DNA of 64,000 nucleotides, taken from Thalassolituus sp. UBA1087 (GTDB lineage Bacteria > Pseudomonadota > Gammaproteobacteria > Pseudomonadales > Oceanobacteraceae). A program made the translations under genes and the position numbers. Every line of letters begins with the position of its first letter. Positions within the stretch are counted from its first letter, which is position 1. The stretch spans positions 1-64,000 of the forward strand of contig DCCG01000002.1 in NCBI GenBank assembly GCA_002314145.1, read 5' to 3'. The notes under the pieces are model-generated. The model ran no database searches. It was not told where the DNA came from and was given only the letters and a program-made list of their open reading frames with translations. Of this stretch, positions 1-8,244 are shown in pieces.

Positions 1-276
1 TTCAGTTTCAGAGCTGCCAGATGGCTTTTGTGGGAAAGAGGATAAGACATAGACGTACCTGTGGGCCGGAGCTGAAAAAAGGGGGCGATTCTATCTGTGT
101 TGTGTACAAATGCACACGTCTTTCTGCAGCCGGGAGCTGACTTTTTCACGCTGCTGTCCGGCGGATCAGGCAGTGAGGCTGTCGTCTGCGCCACTAATGT
201 TTATAATCCCGCGCTGCTTACGTTAAGTATGGCCAAATGACCGAACAACCAATCACTGTCTGAGCAGGAGAACACC
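1..276. other. upstream region of apt, no gene seen
   Basis: I see no convincing coding sequence in these first bases. The stretch holds the leader of apt. The last 20 bases carry a good ribosome binding site (AGGAG) seven bases before the apt ATG. A TATAAT hexamer at 202-207 is the only promoter-like element I can point to. The gene 5' of this point lies outside the window. Confidence 0.5.
179..207 (+). promoter_or_regulatory. possible apt promoter
   Basis: A perfect TATAAT box sits at 202-207, about 70 bases before the apt start. The matching -35 region is poor (CTGTCG at 17 bases spacing), so this is a tentative call resting on the -10 box and its position. Confidence 0.35.
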
Positions 277-819
277 ATGAGTTTTTATCGCGACGAAATC
301 AGAAATGCTATCCGCACGGTGGCCAACTGGCCCGAAGATGGCGTGATGTTTCGCGATATTATGCCCCTGCTGCAGAACCGCAATGTCTTCCGCAAGCTGA
401 TCGACAGCTATGTACACCGTTATCAGGACCTGCAGCTGGATGCGGTCGCGGCCATTGACGCGCGCGGCTTTATCCTTGGCGCCCCGCTCGCCTATGAGTT
501 GGGTCTGAGTCTGGTTCCGGTACGGAAAAAGGGCAAACTGCCGTTTGACACTGTCACCCAGAGCTATGACCTGGAATATGGCAGCGCCACCATTGAACTG
601 CACACAGATGCTTTTCAGGCAGGAGACCGGGTTCTGGTGATGGATGACCTGATCGCCACCGGCGGCACCATGCTGGCTGCCTGTGAACTGGTCAGACAGC
701 TTAAGGCCGAAGTGGTTGAAGTCGCCGCCATCATTGATCTGCCTGATCTGGGAGGCAGTCAGAAGCTGCGAGATGCCGGTTTTGATGTTTACGCTATCTG
801 CGAATTCGACGGACACTGA
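277..819 (+). CDS. apt: adenine phosphoribosyltransferase
   Basis: This cytosolic purine-salvage enzyme condenses adenine with PRPP to give AMP and pyrophosphate. The 180-residue length is normal for the family. The PRPP-binding signature is clear at residues 119-131 (VLVMDDLIATGGT). The DARGF segment at 61-65 and the flexible RKKGKLP loop at 83-89 are also in place. The ATG follows an AGGAG site. The stop lies three bases before the next gene, so the two are probably co-transcribed. In many relatives apt sits next to dnaX; here it does not. Confidence 0.95.
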   Translation: MSFYRDEIRNAIRTVANWPEDGVMFRDIMPLLQNRNVFRKLIDSYVHRYQDLQLDAVAAIDARGFILGAPLAYELGLSLVPVRKKGKLPFDTVTQSYDLEYGSATIELHTDAFQAGDRVLVMDDLIATGGTMLAACELVRQLKAEVVEVAAIIDLPDLGGSQKLRDAGFDVYAICEFDGH

Positions 820-822
820 TTT

Positions 823-1917
823 ATGGCCATTAAACACTTCGTCACGCATCAGATCAGTAAAGACATCAAAGACCCGGCGGCCAGTCTCAACACCAGTGAG
901 CAGGATGCCGACCTGGAAAGTGAAGCGGTGGCCCATTTTTACGCCCAGACCGCCAGTCAGCTGAAATCCGTTTTTACCCAGCGCTCCGGCAAACGCTACG
1001 GCGTATTTCATCCGGAAGTCACCCAGGTACGCGCCCTGATTCAGGACTGGCAGCAGGAGCGGGAAAGCTTTATGGCCATGACGCGGCGTATCAGCAAACA
1101 TTTTGTTAACAGTCTCGACAACACGGAACTGGCCATTGAAGGGTATCTGGCGTTTTTTCTTGACCAGCTGGCTGATGACGACCGCCTGTATATCTTCCAT
1201 TTACGGCGCAAAACCAGCGTGGCCGTGAACCCCGATATGACATTAACGGAAACCAGCTATCTGGATTTCTCCAATACCGGTTTCGGGGTGCTATTGAATC
1301 TCACGGACTGGTCGTCAGAAGAAGACAGCAAATACCTGACCTTCAGCTTTGGCCGGGGGGATAAGCCACTGCAGAATCATTTTGCTGAATGCATCGGTTT
1401 TACCGACACACTGAATACTGCCGAAGAAACCGAAGCTTTTCTGGAAATTGTTGATGAATTTTCACATACCCTGCCTGCGGATCAGGGCTTCGAATACAAA
1501 GCCCAGGTGGTGGACTACTGTATGGAGCAGGACATGCGTGGCGAACCCGTGGTATTTGAAGAGCTGGCCGACTACATGGCGACCCAGGTAAAAGCGGAAC
1601 CGGCGCAGGCGTTTTCTCATTACATTGTTGATAAACAGAAAGAACGGCAGCAGAAAGCGCCGCAGGGTTTGTCACCTGAGCAGCTGGCCGATCAGGGCGC
1701 TGACCAGAAGACAGTGGCACAGGCCATTAAAACGGAATTAATCCCTGACCGTAAAAAACTGAAAGGTTTTATCCGCTACAGCGGTAAAAACAAAGACCTC
1801 AGCCTGAGCTTTTCCGCCAGCATGCTGGAAAAAGAAGAGGTGGTATTTGATGCCACCAGCAATGAACTGCGCATTAAAAAAGTACCGGAATCTCTGCTGA
1901 AACAGCTCAAGCAGTAA
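823..1917 (+). CDS. ndpA: nucleoid-associated protein NdpA/YejK
   Basis: Member of the YejK/NdpA (37-kDa nucleoid-associated protein) family, which binds the nucleoid; its precise role is poorly known. The sequence follows the family along its length, starting MAIKHFVTH and including a central SYLDFSNTGFG segment. At 364 residues it is somewhat longer than the E. coli protein (about 335), partly through a Gln/Lys-rich segment near residues 265-300. It begins three bases after the apt stop, with no clear promoter between, and ends 12 bases from a convergent gene. Confidence 0.85.
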   Translation: MAIKHFVTHQISKDIKDPAASLNTSEQDADLESEAVAHFYAQTASQLKSVFTQRSGKRYGVFHPEVTQVRALIQDWQQERESFMAMTRRISKHFVNSLDNTELAIEGYLAFFLDQLADDDRLYIFHLRRKTSVAVNPDMTLTETSYLDFSNTGFGVLLNLTDWSSEEDSKYLTFSFGRGDKPLQNHFAECIGFTDTLNTAEETEAFLEIVDEFSHTLPADQGFEYKAQVVDYCMEQDMRGEPVVFEELADYMATQVKAEPAQAFSHYIVDKQKERQQKAPQGLSPEQLADQGADQKTVAQAIKTELIPDRKKLKGFIRYSGKNKDLSLSFSASMLEKEEVVFDATSNELRIKKVPESLLKQLKQ

Positions 1918-1929
1918 GCCGCTGACGGA

Positions 1930-2664
1930 TCAGTCTGCCGCCAGCTGATCCGTCTGCACTTCCGATTGCAGCAGCTCACGGATAGAGCGGCCGGTACGGT
2001 CAATAATAAAGACGGCGGAACGCTCGTTATACGCCAGCAGTGTGCCGCGCACAAAAGCCCATTTCTGTTCAATCCGTTGTTGCAGCGCTTTATCTTCCAG
2101 CGTCTGCAAAGCAGCATCGAAGTTATTAACATAAGTGGTGATGCCGGTGTCCGGCGCGGTATGCACACCAAACAGGCTCATGTTAAAAGACACATAAGCC
2201 GCCATCATACGTTCCAGATTATCCAGCAGAGCCATCAGAGTGGCCGTCTGACCGCGGTATCCACTGGTCGCCGGACGGTTAGTGTCGAACGCCTGATACA
2301 GCGTCTCCTGACGTAATTTCACTTTCGTGGCCAGCCCCGCTTCCTCTCCGCGGATGGCTACCGATTGCTTTTGCTGCAGAAAATCTCTGGTCAGCAGCCA
2401 CTGGGCATGAACTTCCGGCCATTCTGTACGTATCTCAGCAGCCAGATCATCAGCCTGCCCGATCACCCGGGCCAGACGCTCCACCGCCCCGCCACTGCCC
2501 TGATTCAGCGCCAGCAGACTGAACTCTGTGGTACTGCGGTAGGCCAGCATTTCCAGCAACAGACGTTTTTGCAATAACTCAGGCGATGGCTGGGCCTGGA
2601 CGGATGTGGTCAGAAAAATGCCGGCAACAAAGGCCATCAGCAGAAGATGTGACAGGTGTTTCAT
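1930..2664 (-). CDS. secreted hypothetical protein
   Basis: I do not recognise this 244-residue protein. Residues 1-24 form a standard signal peptide (hydrophobic LLLMAFVAGIFL, then SVQA before the likely cleavage site), so export to the periplasm is expected. The rest is mostly helical and charged, without cysteines in a pattern I can name. A segment near residues 140-190 resembles the helical bundles of sensory proteins only in a general way. It is transcribed alone, convergent with ndpA and divergent from the cation efflux gene. Confidence 0.65.
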   Translation of the reverse strand: MKHLSHLLLMAFVAGIFLTTSVQAQPSPELLQKRLLLEMLAYRSTTEFSLLALNQGSGGAVERLARVIGQADDLAAEIRTEWPEVHAQWLLTRDFLQQKQSVAIRGEEAGLATKVKLRQETLYQAFDTNRPATSGYRGQTATLMALLDNLERMMAAYVSFNMSLFGVHTAPDTGITTYVNNFDAALQTLEDKALQQRIEQKWAFVRGTLLAYNERSAVFIIDRTGRSIRELLQSEVQTDQLAAD

Positions 2665-2837
2665 CGTGTATTCCCCGGGGCGGCATTGGCTCAGGCCAAC
2701 GCTCAGTCATTATTGTCAGACAAAACAATACGAAAAATCGTACATTGGTACTACCAGCCGGACAGGCCATCCTGTTCGCCACCCGATTCGCAGATCGTGA
2801 TGGCCCCCCTTCAGGGAGCGGATGACTATGAGGTATG

Positions 2838-3866
2838 ATGCCGGTAACCCATAATGAATTTTCTATTATGCCCAGCAATAATCACTCACATCCCCTCAGC
2901 CACTGGCAACACAGTCATGAATTCCATTCAGAACACCAGCAGGGAGAGCGCAGTACTCTTTACGTGCTGATCCTCACCGCGATTACCATGGTGGCGGAAA
3001 TTGTCGCCGGCGCCTGGTACGGTTCCATGGCCCTGCTGGCCGATGGCTGGCATATGGCAACCCATGTGGCGGCCTTTCTGATCACGCTGTTTGCCTATCG
3101 TTTCGCGCGCAATAACGCCACCAATCCGGCCTACAGCTTTGGCACAGGTAAGGTGAATATTCTGGGCGGATTTGCCAGCGCGGTCGCGCTGGCCGTGGTG
3201 GCCCTGCTGATGATGGTGGAATCCGTCGTGCGGCTGTTTGACCCTCAGCAGATCCAGTTTGATCAGGCTATCTGGGTGGCTCTGCTGGGGCTCACCGTCA
3301 ACCTGGTCAGCGCTCTGCTGCTGAAAGATCACCATCATCATGATCACGGCCATGCTCATGGTCATCACGAGCATCACCACGATCACGGCCATTCACATGG
3401 TCATCATCACGAGCATCACCACGATGTGAATCTGCGCGCGGCTTATATGCATGTGCTGGCGGATGCACTCACGTCGGTGCTGGCCATTGCTGCCCTGCTG
3501 GCGGGTAAATACGCCGGTCTTAACTGGCTTGATCCGATGATGGGGATTGTCGGCGCTGTGATCATCACCCGCTGGGGCTGGGGCCTGGTGCAGCAGACGG
3601 CACCGGTGCTGCTGGATGCCAGTATTGATCCTGACCTGAAAGACCGGATACAGCAGACCCTGGAAGACGACGCCGACAATAACGTCAGTGACATTCATAT
3701 CTGGAAAGTCAGCAGCCAGCACTATGCTGCAATGATCTCCGTCGTGACTCATCAGCCCAGATCCGCCGGGCACTACAAACAGCTGTTAACGCCCTATCAT
3801 CAGCTGGCCCATATCACGGTGGAAGTGAACCAGTGTCAGGACCCGTCCTGTAGCGTAGAGACATAA
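2838..3866 (+). CDS. dmeF: cation diffusion facilitator, DmeF-like
   Basis: Inner-membrane proton antiporter of the CDF family that exports divalent metals. The N-terminus (SHPLSHWQHSHEF) and overall match recall the DmeF Co/Ni exporters. The first metal-site segment (ALLADGWHMATH) and the second (HVLADALTSVLA) supply the expected His/Asp ligands. A cytoplasmic loop around residues 167-198 is almost entirely His, Asp, Gly and Glu. I chose ATG 2838 because GAGG lies four bases upstream; ATG 2868 starts where most relatives do but has no visible ribosome site. Nickel or cobalt specificity is inferred. Confidence 0.85.
   Translation: MPVTHNEFSIMPSNNHSHPLSHWQHSHEFHSEHQQGERSTLYVLILTAITMVAEIVAGAWYGSMALLADGWHMATHVAAFLITLFAYRFARNNATNPAYSFGTGKVNILGGFASAVALAVVALLMMVESVVRLFDPQQIQFDQAIWVALLGLTVNLVSALLLKDHHHHDHGHAHGHHEHHHDHGHSHGHHHEHHHDVNLRAAYMHVLADALTSVLAIAALLAGKYAGLNWLDPMMGIVGAVIITRWGWGLVQQTAPVLLDASIDPDLKDRIQQTLEDDADNNVSDIHIWKVSSQHYAAMISVVTHQPRSAGHYKQLLTPYHQLAHITVEVNQCQDPSCSVET
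3342..3422 (+). repeat. in-frame duplication coding a His-rich loop
   Basis: Two imperfect copies of a roughly 40-bp unit lie head to tail, 3342-3380 (39 bp) and 3381-3422 (42 bp). Both start GATCACGGCCAT and end GAGCATCACCAC. They encode the metal-binding histidine loop of the efflux pump. The lengths are multiples of three, so copy-number change would keep the frame. Confidence 0.8.
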
Positions 3867-3875
3867 GGAGATTGC

Positions 3876-4226
3876 GTGTCTGAACAACCGCTTCCGCCAC
3901 CAGGCGGGCCGGGCAACGAGGCTGCCAGAACCGCCGCCCTGGTGGCCTACCTGTGCCTGCTTGCCGGTTATTTCACCGGTTTATTCTGGTTAATCGGTGG
4001 CATCTGGGCCATGGTCAAACGCAGTGAGTCTGTCGACAGCCTTTTTATTGACCACTTCGATAACATCATCCACGTATTCTGGTGGGGGATCGGGCTGACT
4101 GCCATTGGCGTAGTACTGGCCCCTTTTATCATTGGTTATCTGGTGCTGCTGGGCGCCTTTATCTGGTCGGTATTCCGCATTGTGAAAGGCCTGGCCCGGC
4201 TGACATCCGATAAGCCTTACCGCTAG
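3876..4226 (+). CDS. small membrane protein, DUF4870-like
   Basis: This 116-residue protein has a Pro/Gly-rich N-terminus (residues 1-14) followed by three likely membrane segments near 20-45, 63-85 and 86-108. Charged residues KRSES and DHFDN lie between the first and second. The arrangement resembles DUF4870-type proteins of unknown function. The start is GTG, supported by AAGGAG five bases upstream. It begins ten bases after the efflux pump gene and is probably read with it. It ends ten bases before convergent tcdA. Confidence 0.7.
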   Translation: MSEQPLPPPGGPGNEAARTAALVAYLCLLAGYFTGLFWLIGGIWAMVKRSESVDSLFIDHFDNIIHVFWWGIGLTAIGVVLAPFIIGYLVLLGAFIWSVFRIVKGLARLTSDKPYR

Positions 4227-4236
4227 GCCTGTGTTA

Positions 4237-5031
4237 TCAGGCTTTTTTACCGGCGGCTTCTGCCAGCCGCTTCACTACCCGGGAAGCGGCCACAAAACCA
4301 AAAGTACCGGTTACCATGGTGGCAGCGCCAAAACCGGACGCGCAATCCAGGCGTGTACTCTCTCCTTCCGTGGGTTTGGCCTGACAGACACTGCCATCAG
4401 GCTGCGGATAAACCAGCTGCTCAGCAGAAAAGACGCATGGCACCGAATAGTTACGCGATGGATTGCGGGAAAAGTGATACTCCCGCCGTAATAATGAGCG
4501 CACCTTGCGTGCCAGCGGATCATTGAAGGTTTTATTCAGATCCCCGATCTGAATCTGCGTCGGATCGATCTGCCCCCCGGCGGCCCCTGTCGTCACGATG
4601 CGTATTTTACGGCGCTTGCAGTGGGCGATCAGCGCCGCTTTGCTTTTCACACTGTCGATACAATCAATCACGTAATCAAAGCCGCTGTGAATCAGTTCAT
4701 TCAGATTATTGGTTGTCACAAACGCCATGACCGGGCGGACATCGCATTGCGGATTGATCGCCCGCAGACGCTCTGCCACCACATCGGTTTTCAGCTGCCC
4801 CACGGTGCCATTGAGGGCATGAATCTGACGATTGGTGTTGGTGACACAGATGTCGTCCATATCGATCAGCGTGATGGTTCCGATACCGGAACGGGCCAGC
4901 GCCTCCGCCGCCCAGGACCCGACACCGCCAATGCCAATGACACAGACGTGCGCGTCATGCAGACGCTGCAGCCCTGCGCGACCATACAGTCTGCCGATAC
5001 CGCCAAAGCGGTCGAGATAATCCGGATTCAT
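4237..5031 (-). CDS. tcdA: tRNA threonylcarbamoyladenosine dehydratase
   Basis: TcdA (CsdL, formerly YgdL) is an E1-like enzyme that uses ATP to convert t6A to cyclic ct6A at position 37 of ANN-decoding tRNAs. The Rossmann nucleotide motif GIGGVGSW lies near residues 34-41, followed by LIDMDDICVTNTNRQ and the CIDSVKSK segment typical of ThiF/MoeB-fold proteins. A longer reading frame begins at 5052, but ATG 5031 has AGGAAGG directly upstream and starts like relatives (MNPDYLDRFGG). A terminator for the upstream gene lies within its leader. Confidence 0.9.
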   Translation of the reverse strand: MNPDYLDRFGGIGRLYGRAGLQRLHDAHVCVIGIGGVGSWAAEALARSGIGTITLIDMDDICVTNTNRQIHALNGTVGQLKTDVVAERLRAINPQCDVRPVMAFVTTNNLNELIHSGFDYVIDCIDSVKSKAALIAHCKRRKIRIVTTGAAGGQIDPTQIQIGDLNKTFNDPLARKVRSLLRREYHFSRNPSRNYSVPCVFSAEQLVYPQPDGSVCQAKPTEGESTRLDCASGFGAATMVTGTFGFVAASRVVKRLAEAAGKKA

Positions 5032-5050
5032 GAACCTTCCTGATACAAAC

Positions 5051-5083
5051 AAAAAAAGCGCCGTCTGTTTTCACAAACGGCGC
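5051..5083 (-). terminator. rho-independent terminator
   Basis: An 11-bp stem with one mismatch (5058-5068 with 5073-5083, loop TTTC) is followed on the minus strand by seven T residues (A-run 5051-5057). It ends transcription coming from the chalcone-isomerase-like gene just before tcdA. Confidence 0.8.
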
Positions 5084-5119
5084 GCATTGTAGCAGAAGAG
5101 AAAGAACAGGTTTTAACGA

Positions 5120-5740
5120 TCAGAGCTGGCTGACGCGGGATTCATTTTCCGGCTTCATACGCAGCCAGCGGGCGGTCTCACTGATACGCCCTAATGTGGG
5201 CTCACTGCGGTCGAACTGACGCAGAAGATCATCGTTTTCTTCTTCCGGTAACAGTCCCAGCAGACCGGCACGCAGTTCCGGCACCGGTGCGATGCGGGCG
5301 GTCAGTGTGGCCACCATCAGATCCAGAAATTCCGCTGACAGCACAGCGTGCTGGCGATAATTAACACTGACTACGGTGGCAGAATCACGGCGTTCCAGCA
5401 CAATCTGATCGTTGTTGATCAGAGGCCCTTTAATAACCTGAAAGAAGGTCTGCAGGTCGGAAGAATAGGTCTGCCAGACCTGCCGGTCCTGAGCAACCGC
5501 AAACACTTCCTGCCAGAGTTTGCGGTACTGGCGGATGCTGATTTTCTCATCCACCACTTTAAATTCGAGTTTTTCCGGCGCGGGCTTCGCTTTGGCTTCG
5601 CTGGCGTAATCTTCCCCGGCATACAGAGCGACAACAAACAGCGGCTGATTGAGAATTTCAAACGAGCCCACTCCCTGGAGCTGGGTTGACTGTGCCAGTC
5701 CCGAAACAGTCATTAACAGTATGGTTAAAAGATAACGCAT
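5120..5740 (-). CDS. periplasmic chalcone isomerase-like protein
   Basis: This 206-residue protein has a signal peptide (MRYLLTILLMTVSGLAQS). It then shows the features I associate with the bacterial chalcone-isomerase-like domain: a GVGSFEILNQPLFVVALYAGE strand-turn-strand opening, an IRQYRKLWQE helix and a late VATLTARIAPVPELRAGLLG segment. Catalysis by these bacterial proteins has not been shown, so only the fold is implied. ATG 5740 was chosen over 5755 because AGGAG lies six bases upstream. It follows a larger relative at 5910-7256 in the same direction. Confidence 0.65.
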   Translation of the reverse strand: MRYLLTILLMTVSGLAQSTQLQGVGSFEILNQPLFVVALYAGEDYASEAKAKPAPEKLEFKVVDEKISIRQYRKLWQEVFAVAQDRQVWQTYSSDLQTFFQVIKGPLINNDQIVLERRDSATVVSVNYRQHAVLSAEFLDLMVATLTARIAPVPELRAGLLGLLPEEENDDLLRQFDRSEPTLGRISETARWLRMKPENESRVSQL

Positions 5741-5909
5741 CACTTTCTCCTGCATCAGTGCGATACCGGACTCTGCGACAGCAGCGGCTACACAAATAAT
5801 CTACTACAGGGATATCGTGGCCCGGGTGATCTCTATCAACAAGTCCCGGGGGCAATCAGGTGACAAATTTGCAAACCAGTTGACAAAATTTGTCACCCTG
5901 ACCGGCGAT

Positions 5910-7256
5910 TTAGTCAGATTGCGCCAGCGCGAAGCGGAATGGGATATCAAATATCAATGACTGCTCACCCAGCTCTGCAGGTGCGTGAGCATACGGCGCC
6001 GCCGCCCGGGCAGCCCGCAGCGCTTCCCGGTCCAGCAGGCGTACGCCACTGCCCTCGGCCACCTCAGCGCGGATCAGCTCGCCGTCAGCAGACAGTTCGA
6101 CGGCAATGGTTACACTGCCCTCAATGCGGCGCTGCAAGGCTTTGCGGGGATAAGCGGCGCGACGGTTTGCCTGCTGCAGCACCGAACGGAAATAACCGGC
6201 GGAGGCCAGATAGCGCTCCCTTTGGCGCTGCTGCGATGCCTGAGCAGCAGTCATCCCGGCTGCCGACTGAAGCGCCGGGGTCCGTTCATTTTTGCCGCTC
6301 TGCGTTATCTGACGATCCGGCTTCTGCCCGCGTGCCGGTGCTGCGCCGGCAGTTGCGGCGGTATCAGCGGTTGCCGTCGCCGGGGTCTCCTGCCCGCCCG
6401 GGGTCTGCACCACCTTTGTCAGCCCTTCTGCTGCAACGTCGTCTGACACGGACGCCGGTTGTGTACCCTGAGGGCTGTTTTGTTCGCCGGATTTCGCTTT
6501 GTCATCCTGCTGCGTCTGCGCTTCAGCGTTCATCTGTGCTGCAGACGGCGCTGCCGCCACCCGGGCTTCGGGTGAAACCCAGCGGCGAATCTGCGCGGAA
6601 CGGGCATCACTGAAGTGCAATCCGGCCAGCGTGTCCGCCATTGCATGTTTCTGCTGATCTTCTGCATCAATCAGCCCCTGACGCAAACGGGCCGATTGGG
6701 GAAATTTGCCGATCCAGGCGGCAATCAGGAGATTAACAAAGGCGCCATCATCAATCTGCATCACCTGAACCCCATTGATGTGGACCAGGCAAGGACCACG
6801 GCGGTTAGAAATCAGTATCTGATCGCCCGCCAGCAGATCGTCCTGCAGCATATGGGCAAAACGCGGGATGTAGTCGGCCCACTGGTCCAGCTCGCTGTCG
6901 GTCAGATTGATGGCCAGCCCTTCATTCCATAACCGGAAAAAGCGTCGTGGGGAAAGATCTTCATCCAGTATGTCCATGCGTAAGGTGAGCGGCTGCCCTG
7001 GCTGACGCCAGTAATGGTAATCGGCCTGCGGTGAGTAAACACTTGCACGGTAGACATCCACATCCAGCCGGCGATACACGGCACTGCCCTGTAACTCAGC
7101 AAGCACTGGTATGCCCGCCGGACCGGACATCCTGCTGCCCGGTCCGGCATACAGGGACCCGGCCAGGCAGAGCAGAATGATTGCCGCCAGCAGCAGGCCA
7201 GATATTTCGCGCAGACGCACAAACAAAAATACAGATACACCAGCAACCCCGGCCAT
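5910..7256 (-). CDS. chalcone isomerase-like / TonB C-terminal fusion
   Basis: This 448-residue protein appears to combine three parts. A hydrophobic segment (residues 20-37, ending LYA) is a signal peptide or anchor. A chalcone-isomerase-like domain covers about 45-205, with DVDVYRASVYSP, RFFRLWNEGLAIN and LIAAWIGKFPQS matching its neighbour at 5120. A long Ala/Gln/Pro-rich linker covers about 230-350. The C-terminal 85 residues look like a TonB_C domain (AAYPRKALQRRIEGSVTIAV, then GSGVRLLDREALRAAR). GGGAG precedes the ATG. I know of no described protein with this order; the function is unknown. Confidence 0.7.
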   Translation of the reverse strand: MAGVAGVSVFLFVRLREISGLLLAAIILLCLAGSLYAGPGSRMSGPAGIPVLAELQGSAVYRRLDVDVYRASVYSPQADYHYWRQPGQPLTLRMDILDEDLSPRRFFRLWNEGLAINLTDSELDQWADYIPRFAHMLQDDLLAGDQILISNRRGPCLVHINGVQVMQIDDGAFVNLLIAAWIGKFPQSARLRQGLIDAEDQQKHAMADTLAGLHFSDARSAQIRRWVSPEARVAAAPSAAQMNAEAQTQQDDKAKSGEQNSPQGTQPASVSDDVAAEGLTKVVQTPGGQETPATATADTAATAGAAPARGQKPDRQITQSGKNERTPALQSAAGMTAAQASQQRQRERYLASAGYFRSVLQQANRRAAYPRKALQRRIEGSVTIAVELSADGELIRAEVAEGSGVRLLDREALRAARAAAPYAHAPAELGEQSLIFDIPFRFALAQSD

Positions 7257-7380
7257 ACTTCTCCCCTGCAGAGCTCTGATAAAAGTCAGGAAAATGAATG
7301 AAACACGCAGGATGGAAAGTCTGTGTGACAGAATGACTTCAGGGGGTCATATCGGCTCTGACGGAATGTCGTCAGCCGTC

Positions 7381-7851
7381 TCAGGGCAGGTTAATCAGGT
7401 CGATCATACTGGTCATCGGCATCGACTCGCGAACCAGCTTCAGCTGACGCTCCGGCTCGCGGATATCCGCCAGAGTCACCCTCGATAACACCTGGGTAAT
7501 TAACTGGTTAATCCCGCCCCAGTTGCTGGCCAGTGAGCAAGTGTCCGTAATGTCACATGAGGTTTCGTCCGTGGCGCACTCTGTCACCGCCACCGGCCCT
7601 TCAAACGCCTGCACGATATCCAGGATACGGATTTGCCCCGGCGCCCGGGCAATACGATAACCGCCCCTGGCACCGCGCTGGGCAATCACCAGACCAGCAT
7701 CCGCCAGTGCCTTCATCACTTTACGGACAGTGGGCAGCGGCAGACCGGTTTTACAGACAATATCGTCCGTTGACAGCTTCATGCCGCCGGCTCTTGCCAG
7801 TTCGTTCAGAACCACCACGCCATAATCTGTCAGCTTGCCAATTTTCAGCAT
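7381..7851 (-). CDS. Rrf2-family regulator of the SUF operon
   Basis: A 156-residue winged-helix regulator of the Rrf2/IscR superfamily, the type annotated as SUF system regulator. The helix-turn-helix covers about residues 25-60 (STDDIVCKTGLPLPTVRKVM), with the wing RGARGGYRIAR after it. Cys92, Cys99 and Cys105 fall where IscR binds its iron-sulfur cluster, so sensing of cluster supply is likely. The gene is divergent from sufB, with 393 bases between them that hold an IscR-type operator. Repression of suf when clusters are plentiful is inferred from the family. Confidence 0.88.
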   Translation of the reverse strand: MLKIGKLTDYGVVVLNELARAGGMKLSTDDIVCKTGLPLPTVRKVMKALADAGLVIAQRGARGGYRIARAPGQIRILDIVQAFEGPVAVTECATDETSCDITDTCSLASNWGGINQLITQVLSRVTLADIREPERQLKLVRESMPMTSMIDLINLP

Positions 7852-8244
7852 AATGAGCTGGCTCCTGTGCGCGCCTGTTCCGGTTTCCGGAGACCGGTTA
7901 GCGGGGGTTAATCCGCCATCAGCGCGGGGTCAATGCGGGTTATATCCGAGTGAATGAGAACCCATCTCAATTGGTCAGAATTCAATCACTTTGATAGAAT
8001 GCGTTCATTAAAGCATACCAAGTTAGTATTGATTAATATACCCGACTAATTTACTCTGACATGTATCTCAGATGCGGTAGAAATCAGCCGGGTCCATCAG
8101 GCTGCTTTACTGTTATCCGGTTGGTCGCCCGGCATAGTCTGACAAAATGCCGGGGATACCCTCAGATAAAGACCACGGGCCGTACAGCACCATGACAGAC
8201 CGCAACGCAGGCGCACAGCGGCCGTCAAAAACGAGAGAATCACT
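7852..8244. other. divergent regulatory region of the suf locus
   Basis: These 393 bases separate the Rrf2-type regulator from sufB. They hold an AT-rich core (about 7970-8060) with the operator described separately and TTGATA at 7991-7996. The last 150 bases are more GC-rich and form the sufB leader. No gene of normal size is present. Confidence 0.6.
8036..8060 (+). promoter_or_regulatory. IscR/Rrf2-type operator
   Basis: ATATACCCGACTAATTTACT followed by CTGAC resembles the type 1 IscR site, in which CCGACTA and TAGTCGG half-sites flank an AT core. The left half matches well; the right half reads TACTC rather than TAGTC. Its place in the divergent region beside an Rrf2-family gene supports the call. 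Confidence 0.6.

Noticed and set aside
253..1200. 315-codon minus-strand frame over apt
   Set aside because: Antisense to apt and ndpA, both of which are certain; no recognisable protein.
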